This document shows positions 27,428-33,736 of a stretch of DNA of 64,000 bases, one piece after another (the stretch's first letter is position 1; each line of letters begins with the position of its first letter). The stretch is from Segatella copri. GTDB lineage: Bacteria; Bacteroidota; Bacteroidia; Bacteroidales; Bacteroidaceae. Under the pieces are notes generated by a model that saw only the letters and a list, made by a program, of their open reading frames with translations, did no database searches and was not told the origin of the DNA. The stretch covers positions 151,878-215,877 of the forward strand of contig NZ_VZCB01000052.1 of assembly GCF_009494395.1 (NCBI RefSeq), given 5' to 3'. A program made the translations under genes and the position numbers.

Positions 27428-28609
27428 ATGAATATATTATTTCTAACTCAGTTTGCCTGCTTTGTCGTTTCCGGTATGCTGGCATTATTTCTGATATTGA
27501 CCCGCTTTCAGATACGTTGGCCCAACCATCGCTATGAGGTATCGCGATGGCTGATGTGTGGAGCTATGCTTGCATTGACCTTCCATTTCGTCTTGCAGAT
27601 GGCATTTGATATCCGTGCCAAGAGCGATGCAATCGGTGCCGTGGTGAACATTCTCTTCTATGCACCTATCGAATATCTCATGTCCTATTCCACTTTCAAT
27701 CTCATCTGTTATAGCAGCGGGCGCAAGCGGATAGGACTGCTCTGTTCGCTCAGTTATGCGCTTATCATTATCTGCTTCCTGATGGGGTTCATAGGGGTTG
27801 TACCCAAGGGCAGCATGCATGTCGGTTTCTGGCTGTATCTGATGCTGGCTATCTTTACCCTCACTCTCATTTACTGCATCATCGTTACCTTTCGTGAGAT
27901 GCAGCACCATCGTAAGATTCTCCTGGACAATACTGCGGAAGACATGTTGCCGTTTGACAGCTTTGCCTGCGTGAGCTATGTCTTCATGGGTATCTGCGGT
28001 CTGGCTTTGATGGCGGGCATCATCTCCCGCACCATCCTGCTGGTCATCGCCCCGCTGGTACTGCTTTCGTTGGTTGTCTTCATCGTCAGTTTCGTGGGTT
28101 ATGGTTTCAATATCATGCCGCTGGACAACATGCTTGAACAGCAGATAGAGGAGGAGACAGAAGAGGAGACTGAAGAGGAGGAGCCTGCTGAGGACGAAGA
28201 GGAAGTTGACGAATGTCTGACGCCGGAGCACATCGCCAAGATTGAGAAATTGCTGGCAGAATGGTGCAAGAATGGAGGTTTCCGTGACAGCGCTATGAAC
28301 ATGCCGATGCTGGCATCCATGATTCGCGTCAACCGTAAAGACCTGTCTGCTTATTTTGAAGATTATCTCCAGAGCAGTTTCCGAGTATGGCTTAGCGATA
28401 TCTGATTCCAGAAAGCCCAGAGCATGTTGAGGGAAGAAACCAGATACTCCAACGAAACGGTTTCCATAGAATGCGGCTTCTCATCCCATGCCCATCTCTA
28501 TAAAGTCTTCAAGGCTAAGACAGGTATGACTCCGATACAATGGCGCCGTTTTATGGCAAAAAAAGCTAGTGAAAATAGTTTCATTCCTACGAATGAAACA
28601 CCTATTTGA
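27428..28609 (+). pseudogene. Membrane-anchored AraC-family regulator split by in-frame TGA
   Basis: The frame encodes a regulator with an N-terminal block of six to seven hydrophobic helices (about residues 1-230), a glutamate-rich linker (EEETEEETEEEEPAEDEEEV, about 243-262) and a C-terminal AraC/HTH_18 domain. A TGA at 28403-28405 falls between the two helix-turn-helix motifs: before it lies NMPMLASMIRVNRKDLSAYF and FRVWLSDI, after it, in the same frame, FQKAQSMLREETRYSNETVS, CGFSSHAHLYKVFKAKTG and TPIQWRRF. Restoring the codon to CGA (arginine) gives a normal domain. Without readthrough, the protein keeps its membrane part but not a DNA-binding pair. Confidence 0.85.
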
Positions 28610-28642
28610 TAGGAATGAAACTATTTTCTTGAGGAATGAAAC
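28572..28642. repeat. GAATGAAAC repeats with an 18-bp inverted repeat
   Basis: Three direct copies of (G/C)GAATGAAAC at 28590, 28612 and 28633 (spacing 22 and 21 bp, two helical turns). One inverted copy lies at 28572-28589, forming a perfect 18-bp inverted repeat with 28610-28627. The set overlaps the 3' end of the regulator gene and lies just upstream of the promoter of the small membrane protein gene, so it may be an operator array or, through the hairpin, a terminator. Confidence 0.6.
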
Positions 28643-28664
28643 TCCTTTTTTGGTTTTTAATTAT

Positions 28665-28672
28665 TATATTTG
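28665..28672 (+). promoter_or_regulatory. Promoter of the small membrane protein gene, -7 element
   Basis: TATATTTG followed by CAACC, 33 nt before ATG 28705; no good -33 word, which would fit dependence on an activator. Confidence 0.6.
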
Positions 28673-28704
28673 CAACCGTAAGTGATAATTAAAAATGAAT
28701 TTAT

Positions 28705-28947
28705 ATGGAGAATTACTCAGTTTTACAGACCATGACACTCGCTGACATCGTGGGCGTATTTCTCATCCTGGTGATAGCCCTTGGCTCATTCTCTCTGATG
28801 TGGATAGATTATAGTGTATACCTGGAAAATCATAACAAGCAGTTCCGCCTGTTCGATTTCATCAGGAAGGAACAGTTGTATCTTTTCCTTTTCCTGATGT
28901 TCATCTTTCTGATTGGTGGGGAGATATTGCTCTATTCCTATTTATAA
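28705..28947 (+). CDS. Small two-helix membrane protein, unknown
   Basis: 80-residue protein. Two hydrophobic segments (about 15-35, IVGVFLILVIALGSFSLMW, and about 57-79, LYLFLFLMFIFLIGGEILLY) are joined by a charged loop NHNKQFRLFDFIRKEQ. I recognise no family. It has its own promoter and lies directly after the AraC-type regulator and its repeat array, so it is the best candidate target of that regulator. Confidence 0.6.
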   Translation: MENYSVLQTMTLADIVGVFLILVIALGSFSLMWIDYSVYLENHNKQFRLFDFIRKEQLYLFLFLMFIFLIGGEILLYSYL

Positions 28948-29046
28948 TGGTACTGATGAGTTGCCAGAAATAAGGGGATTGCTATTTTTATGGCATGATA
29001 ATGACAACTTTTGCGTCCTTTATTTGATTATTCAATAGTTTTTTTG

Positions 29047-29054
29047 TAATTTTG
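29047..29054 (+). promoter_or_regulatory. Promoter of the DUF1846 gene, -7 element
   Basis: TAATTTTG followed by CAGGCG, 43 nt before ATG 29097; excludes the TTG at 29052 as start. Confidence 0.65.
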
Positions 29055-29096
29055 CAGGCGATTTTTGATTTCAAATTGCAAGATATAATAACAATT

Positions 29097-30560
29097 ATGA
29101 AGATAGGATTTGACAACGAGAAGTATCTGAAGATTCAATCCGAGCATATCAAGGAGAGAATCTCTAAGTTTAACGGAAAGCTCTACCTGGAATTGGGAGG
29201 TAAGCTTTTCGATGACCACCACGCCAGTCGTGTTTTGCCGGGTTTCCAGCCTGATAGCAAACTGCGCATGTTTCAGAAAATCAGCGATAGCATTGAGATT
29301 GTTATCGTAATCAGTGCCGCCGACATCGAGAAGAACAAGAAGCGTGCCGACCTGGGTATTACTTACGATGAGGACGTGCTGCGTCTTCGTGGCGAGTTCC
29401 AGAACCGTGGTTTCATGGTGGGTTCTGTTGTCATTACCCATTATAACGGTCAGCCTGCTGCCATCGCTTTCAAGCAGCGTCTGGAGCGTGAGGGCATCAA
29501 GGCTTACTGCCATTATCTCATCGAGGGCTATCCTCACAACGTGAATCTCATCGCTTCTGACGAGGGATTCGGTAAGAATGACTATGTGGAGACTGAGCGT
29601 CCGCTCGTCATCGTTACTGCTCCTGGTCCTGGTAGCGGCAAGATGGCTGTCTGCCTGAGCCAGCTTTATAATGAGAACAAGCGCGGGGTGCGTGCAGGCT
29701 ATGCCAAGTTTGAGACCTTCCCTGTATGGAATCTCCCATTGAAGCATCCGGTGAACATCGCATACGAGGCTGCTACTGCCGACCTCAACGATGTGAACAT
29801 GATCGACCCATTCCATCTGGAGGCATACAACAAGATAGCCATCAACTACAACCGTGACGTGGAGATCTATCCTGTGCTCAATGCTTTGTTCGAGGGCATC
29901 TATGGCAGCAATCCTTACAAGTCGCCAACGGATATGGGTGTCAACATGGTGGGCTTCTGCATCTCTGATGATGAGGTTTGCTGCGAGGCATCCAAGAACG
30001 AGATTATCCGTCGTTACTATGCTGCAACCAACAAGATGGCGGCTGGCGCTTGCAATGATGGGGAAATCAACAAGATCCAGATGCTCTTCAATCAGGCTAA
30101 GATTACTACGGATTACCGCAAGGTGACGGTAGCGGCTAAGAATCACAAGAAGGAGACGGGGCATACTTCTGCTGCGATAGAGTTGGAGGATGGTACCATC
30201 ATCTGCGGTCATAGCAGCGAGCTGTTGGGTTGCAGTGCGGCATTGATATTGAATGTTACCAAGCACTTGGCGGGCATCGACCATGAATTGAAGTTGATTC
30301 CTCAGTCGATGATTGAGCCAATCCAGCATACCAAGGTGAATTATCTGGGTGGTCACAATCCTCGTCTTCATACGGATGAGGTTCTCGTAGCCCTCTCTGT
30401 TCTCTCGGAGAATGACGAGAACTGCAGAAAGGCATTGGAGCAGTTGCCTAAGCTTCGTGGCTGTCAGGCACATTGCACCGTGATGCTGAGTGATGTAGAC
30501 CAGAAGATCTTCAAGAAGCTCGGAGTGAATATCACCTGCGAGCCGGTATTGAAGAAGTAA
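29097..30560 (+). CDS. DUF1846 domain-containing protein
   Basis: 487-residue cytoplasmic protein of the DUF1846 family, widespread in anaerobes. It opens MKIGFDNEKYLKIQSEHIKE and contains GGKLFDDHHASRVLPGF and APGPGSGKMAVCLSQLY, which looks like a nucleotide-binding loop, plus GVNMVGFCISDDEVC. The fold has been solved in the family but its reaction is not known to me. Length and ends are normal. It stands as a single gene between its own promoter and a strong hairpin at 30605. Confidence 0.85.
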   Translation: MKIGFDNEKYLKIQSEHIKERISKFNGKLYLELGGKLFDDHHASRVLPGFQPDSKLRMFQKISDSIEIVIVISAADIEKNKKRADLGITYDEDVLRLRGEFQNRGFMVGSVVITHYNGQPAAIAFKQRLEREGIKAYCHYLIEGYPHNVNLIASDEGFGKNDYVETERPLVIVTAPGPGSGKMAVCLSQLYNENKRGVRAGYAKFETFPVWNLPLKHPVNIAYEAATADLNDVNMIDPFHLEAYNKIAINYNRDVEIYPVLNALFEGIYGSNPYKSPTDMGVNMVGFCISDDEVCCEASKNEIIRRYYAATNKMAAGACNDGEINKIQMLFNQAKITTDYRKVTVAAKNHKKETGHTSAAIELEDGTIICGHSSELLGCSAALILNVTKHLAGIDHELKLIPQSMIEPIQHTKVNYLGGHNPRLHTDEVLVALSVLSENDENCRKALEQLPKLRGCQAHCTVMLSDVDQKIFKKLGVNITCEPVLKK

Positions 30561-30604
30561 ATTCGGATTGGATTCTGTTGAAGAAATAGATTCGGATTAT
30601 ATAA

Positions 30605-30670
30605 AATACCCCCGAAGGGGTATAGTTAATCGTGTTGTTTGATTAATTATACCTTTTCGGGGGTAATTTT
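30605..30670. terminator. Long hairpin terminator, ACCCCCGAA type
   Basis: A 23-bp stem (about 30607-30630 with 30641-30665, allowing G-U pairs on the plus-strand RNA), core CCCCCGAAGGGGTATA, followed by TTTTTT on the plus strand. Its right arm (30645-30667) is identical over 23 nt to the right arm of the hairpin at 32840. It serves the DUF1846 gene and probably the minus-strand rhodanese gene. Confidence 0.8.
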
Positions 30671-31090
30671 TTATCTTTCAACCGGCATTCCGAGCTTGGT
30701 CCAGTTTAGGATTCCACCTTCCATATCATATACCTTGAAGCCTTGCTTCTGCATTTTCAGGCAGGCACCATGGCTTCGCTTTCCGCTTCTGCAATAGATG
30801 TAGTAGGTGCGGGATTTATCAAGCTTACTGATGCCGGCATTGAATGCCTCGGGATTGAGGTAATCCAGTTGTTGGGCACCTGCCAGATGTCCTTCTGCAT
30901 ATTCCTTTTGGGTGCGGACATCTAGAAGGATGCTGGTTGTATCTGCCTTTGCCTGGTCGATAAAGGCCTGTGGAGCCAATACGATGATGCCGTCGGATGG
31001 GGCTGATTTTGATGATTGAGCAGCCTGTGCTGAGCAGCCCGTGGTTGACAAGCCGATGGCTGCTAAAAGAGATAAGAGTATTTTCTTCAT
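30671..31090 (-). CDS. Rhodanese-like lipoprotein
   Basis: 139-residue single-domain rhodanese with a lipoprotein signal (MKKILLSLLAAIGL then STTGC, cysteine about 19), so it is probably anchored facing the periplasm. The active loop CRSGKRSHGA holds the persulfide cysteine; LLDVRTQKEYAEGHLAGAQQ and YDMEGGILNW are the other family marks. The sulfur acceptor is unknown. Confidence 0.88.
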   Translation of the reverse strand: MKKILLSLLAAIGLSTTGCSAQAAQSSKSAPSDGIIVLAPQAFIDQAKADTTSILLDVRTQKEYAEGHLAGAQQLDYLNPEAFNAGISKLDKSRTYYIYCRSGKRSHGACLKMQKQGFKVYDMEGGILNWTKLGMPVER

Positions 31091-31186
31091 TTTCTGTTTT
31101 GTTTATATTGTTCTTGTTTTTTGCTTTTTTTATTCATGTTTGTTCTGCTTGGCGGAAATAATTGCAGAAATAATTGCTGAAAGAAA

Positions 31187-32128
31187 TTATCTTAATGCCA
31201 TGACTCGGCTGAGAATCAGTTTCTTGTATTCCTTCTTCATGCCGTCTGGCAGGAAGGAGGCGTCTATCAGGTCGAGCCATTTCACGATAGAGCGACGGAA
31301 CTTCTTGGCGATGTTGCTGATTACCTTTTCGCTGAGTCCTGATGCTGTCATTACCTTGATGAAATCTGATTTCAGAATCTTTCTTTTTCTTCCATTCAGC
31401 GTTAGGGCGAGTTCCTCGGTATCTTCTGGCATCACTATCTTCGTGCAGAGCAGGTCGTAGGCTGGGGTTAATCCATAGCCCAGTTTCCTGTTGTTGTAGA
31501 GCGAGAAGTTCTTGAGATGCATGTCGGCGTTGCCGGTAATCCACGAGAAGATGACTACCTCCCAATAGTTCACGAGGTCGAGCTGCGAGAAGGAGGAATA
31601 CTTTTTGATGAGTTTGGCTACCTGCTCGTAGGAACCTTTGTATTTGTATTCGGTAAGGCGCTCGGATAGCTGGCACATATCTTCCATGGGTACTTTGGTG
31701 CCATCATCCAGTCGGTCTATTCGCCGGGTGATATAACAGAGTTCGCCATCGGCAAAGCGAATCAGACCATGGGGAACCACGGCGATTTTGGCTGCTTCGG
31801 CGAGGTGCATCGTGAGGTCTTCTATTTCCGGAAGACAGCGATAGCGGTCGGTTTGGGGTTTGAGGATGTATTTTCCCCAAAGGCCTACGATGGTGAAGCG
31901 GGATGGTTCATTCTTTCCGCCAGGGTTGACATCGAGCGAGAGCTTTGCCTGCACACCGGTGAGGGTGGTTTGGGCACGCACTACCTGTTTAGCCAGGTCG
32001 CCGATTTCCTTTCTAACATAGGGTAGGACAGGGGCTTCCTTGGTACCGAAGAGTTTCTTGGCGCAAGCAGGGTGGTAATCTATCTGACCTGGCTTGAGCG
32101 GTTTATAGCAATATAGACATTTTTCCAT
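31187..32128 (-). CDS. HipT-like toxin kinase of a tripartite HipBST system, with N-terminal zinc-finger motif
   Basis: 313-residue HipA-family Ser/Thr kinase lacking the usual N-terminal subdomain, which is supplied by the next gene. Residues 4-22 hold C-x2-C-x11-H-x2-C (CLYCYK...YHPAC), a likely zinc site not part of the kinase core. Kinase marks: TTLTGVQAKLSL (glycine-rich loop, about 54-65), KYILKPQ, ITRRIDR, the catalytic loop GNADMHLKNFSL, and YGLTPAYDLLCT (metal-binding region). By analogy to known HipA/HipT it would phosphorylate an aminoacyl-tRNA synthetase to halt growth; the target here is unknown. It is last in the hipB-hipS-hipT operon, 15 nt from hipS. Confidence 0.85.
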   Translation of the reverse strand: MEKCLYCYKPLKPGQIDYHPACAKKLFGTKEAPVLPYVRKEIGDLAKQVVRAQTTLTGVQAKLSLDVNPGGKNEPSRFTIVGLWGKYILKPQTDRYRCLPEIEDLTMHLAEAAKIAVVPHGLIRFADGELCYITRRIDRLDDGTKVPMEDMCQLSERLTEYKYKGSYEQVAKLIKKYSSFSQLDLVNYWEVVIFSWITGNADMHLKNFSLYNNRKLGYGLTPAYDLLCTKIVMPEDTEELALTLNGRKRKILKSDFIKVMTASGLSEKVISNIAKKFRRSIVKWLDLIDASFLPDGMKKEYKKLILSRVMALR

Positions 32129-32143
32129 ATTTCTTTCTCCTTT

Positions 32144-32524
32144 CTAGTTTTTTGGGGAAGCATTTGTTCCTTCTGCAGGTGAATTGTTGGTTCTTTCTGC
32201 ATGAGATTCTTCAACCGGGATGACGCTGACGGCTCCGATGCAATCCTTGCAGCAGGCAAGGAGGAGCGACATTCTATCCCGCTGGTTGATTTTCCAACTG
32301 CTTTCTGCGATATTCAGCAGCCATCCTTCGGGGATTAACCCATCGAAGAAGGGAAACAGTACGGTATCGTGGTAGGGCTCGTTTGATAACGGGAGTGTGA
32401 GGCTCACGGCTTCTGCACCATCCGATGCCAGATAATCAGCATCGTAGGCAAAGGTGAAGCCTGTTTCGTCTTCCGTCAGCAGGCCTACGTATTGGTTGTA
32501 GAGATAAATCTTTCCTTGTTTCAT
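32144..32524 (-). CDS. HipS-like protein (HipA N-terminal subdomain as a separate gene)
   Basis: 126-residue protein matching the N-terminal subdomain 1 of HipA: YLYNQYVGLLTEDETGFTFAYD, LTLPLSNEPY and FPFFDGLIPEGWLLN. In the described HipBST systems this small protein, not HipB, neutralises the kinase; that role here is inferred. The last ~20 residues (HAERTNNSPAEGTNASPKN) are polar and probably disordered. It starts 12 nt after hipB. Confidence 0.82.
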   Translation of the reverse strand: MKQGKIYLYNQYVGLLTEDETGFTFAYDADYLASDGAEAVSLTLPLSNEPYHDTVLFPFFDGLIPEGWLLNIAESSWKINQRDRMSLLLACCKDCIGAVSVIPVEESHAERTNNSPAEGTNASPKN

Positions 32525-32536
32525 AAAGTTCAGTTT

Positions 32537-32743
32537 TTATTCTTTTCTGATAGGAACGGGACCGATTTCCTGGCCGAAGAGGAGGAGAACCTGATTAACT
32601 TTGTCGAGTCGCAGCGTTTCCTTTCCCTGTTCCAGTTCTCTTACGAATCTTAGGCCTACGCCCGATTTCGCCGCCAGATCTACTTGGGTCAATCCGAATT
32701 GCTTGCGCATTTCCTTGACGTATGATGATAATGTATTGCTCAT
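32537..32743 (-). CDS. HipB-like HTH regulator
   Basis: 68-residue XRE-type DNA-binding protein: YVKEMRKQFGLTQVDLAAKS is the helix-turn-helix entry and GLRFVRELEQGKETLRLDKV the recognition and following helices. It is first in the operon and expected to repress it through the duplicated sites at 32756 and 32798. Confidence 0.85.
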   Translation of the reverse strand: MSNTLSSYVKEMRKQFGLTQVDLAAKSGVGLRFVRELEQGKETLRLDKVNQVLLLFGQEIGPVPIRKE

Positions 32744-32755
32744 GTTTTATTTATT

Positions 32756-32822
32756 TTATACCCTTTCGGGTAAAATCCTACAGCTAATAATACTATATTA
32801 TACCCTTTCGGGGACAAATATA
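32756..32822 (-). promoter_or_regulatory. hipBST promoter with two operator copies
   Basis: The 15-mer TTATACCCTTTCGGG occurs at 32756-32770 and 32798-32812, exactly 42 bp (four helical turns) apart; the core TACCC-TTTC-GGGTA is palindromic in the first copy. The -7 word TATATTTG lies on the minus strand at 32822-32815, so the second copy sits at the transcription start and the first between it and the hipB ATG. This layout fits repression by HipB dimers. Confidence 0.7.
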
Positions 32823-32839
32823 CGAATAAAAAATGAAAA

Positions 32840-32898
32840 TACCCCCGAAAAGGTATAATTTATAATATCATTTAACAAATTATACCTTTTCGGGGGTA
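32840..32898. terminator. Long hairpin terminator, ACCCCCGAA type, second copy
   Basis: Perfect 22-bp stem (32840-32861 with 32877-32898), core TACCCCCGAAAAGGTATAAT, T-rich on the minus strand after the stem. It lies 15 nt after the hepT stop and just upstream of the hipBST promoter. It shares its right arm with 30645-30667. Confidence 0.8.
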
Positions 32899-32912
32899 AT
32901 GTTATGTACCAA

Positions 32913-33278
32913 TTAATACTGACTGAGTAAATCTTCGATGATATTTTTCAATTCTGGCAATTCGTTTTTGATTGTATCATATACGATCACTTCGTCGACA
33001 TTGGCATATTCGTGAGAAATCATATTTCTCATACCATATATCGCTTGCCAGGGAATGTTAGGATAAGCATCTAAAGGCTTTTCTTCTGCCTTTAAAAGTT
33101 TACCCACATGTTCACCAATGACTTGTAATCTCATAACACAAGCATTGAAGGCCATATACTTTGTTGGGGAAAGCATGAAATCATCAGCTGATTTAACATC
33201 TTTACTCCATTCTTGTATTAACTCGATGGATTCTTTGATTTCTTCGAGCTTGTCATGGATGGTACTGCGCTTATACAT
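32913..33278 (-). CDS. HepT-like HEPN ribonuclease toxin
   Basis: 121-residue all-helical HEPN protein (DUF86 type). The RNase motif R-x4-H-x-Y is seen as RNMISHEY near residue 92. Known members cleave RNA and are silenced when the partner nucleotidyltransferase adds AMP to the tyrosine of this motif. Its start overlaps the antitoxin stop by 8 nt, typical of this pair. Confidence 0.85.
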   Translation of the reverse strand: MYKRSTIHDKLEEIKESIELIQEWSKDVKSADDFMLSPTKYMAFNACVMRLQVIGEHVGKLLKAEEKPLDAYPNIPWQAIYGMRNMISHEYANVDEVIVYDTIKNELPELKNIIEDLLSQY

Positions 33279-33564
33279 AAACGGCCTCCTGATTGATGTT
33301 TGACTGCAATAAAGGGCGGAGCGATTTGCGGAAGCGGACTAAATCAACTTTGTTATTAAATAATTTACTTAAAGCCTCATGTAAGTTGTGCATGAGCGAG
33401 AGAGTTGGTTTTTCTACTTCCACAACAATATCTATATCACTGTCTTCTGTATTTTCGCCTCGTGCTACCGAACCGAAAATTCCGAGTTTAGTGATACCAA
33501 AGCTATCTCCAAACTGTAGTTTGAAGTTGGCTAGTTTTTCCAAACATTCTTGTAACTTTACCAT
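33271..33564 (-). CDS. MntA-like nucleotidyltransferase antitoxin
   Basis: 97-residue minimal nucleotidyltransferase. The motif G-S-x-A-R-G-x-x-x-x-x-S-D-I-D (GSVARGENTEDSDIDIVVE) provides the metal ligands, with a third acid in KVDLVRF. By analogy to MntA/HepT it AMPylates the downstream HEPN toxin. ATG 33564 is followed by an intact short frame; the -7 word TATTTTTG lies upstream on the minus strand (33593-33586). Confidence 0.85.
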   Translation of the reverse strand: MVKLQECLEKLANFKLQFGDSFGITKLGIFGSVARGENTEDSDIDIVVEVEKPTLSLMHNLHEALSKLFNNKVDLVRFRKSLRPLLQSNINQEAVYV

Positions 33565-33567
33565 AAC

Positions 33568-33642
33568 TTATCATGTTAGTTGCTACAAAAATACTCAATT
33601 ATCATGAAACTGCCAAATGAATTTGCTGTTATTTTATGATAA
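33568..33642 (-). promoter_or_regulatory. mntA-hepT promoter with TTATCATG repeats
   Basis: -7 word TATTTTTG (minus, 33593-33586). TTATCATG occurs at 33568-33575 and 33599-33606, one on each side of the -7 word and 31 bp apart, and inverted as ATGATAA at 33636-33642. Possible operator set; no regulator gene in this pair is known to bind DNA. Confidence 0.45.
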
Positions 33643-33656
33643 GTCTGGAAAATCAT

Positions 33657-33712
33657 CAAAAAAAAGCGTAACGAATACCTTTTGGGGTAATTCATTACGC
33701 TTTCATTTATCT
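33657..33712 (-). terminator. Terminator of the pyrG-yidC unit
   Basis: Imperfect 18-bp stem AAAGCGTAACGAATACC with GGTAATTCATTACGCTTT, with eight T following on the minus strand. It lies 25 nt after the yidC stop. Confidence 0.85.
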
Positions 33713-33736
33713 GGAAACCATTATTTCCCGAGATTA

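Noticed and set aside
28403..28405. Selenocysteine codon in the AraC-type regulator
   Set aside because: The position is an arginine-type site between two HTH motifs, no redox context, and no SECIS-like hairpin directly after the TGA.
29028..30473. Long open frame antisense to the DUF1846 gene
   Set aside because: It mirrors the codon bias of the sense gene, has no start context or promoter, and its translation has no recognisable domain; the sense frame has clear family motifs.
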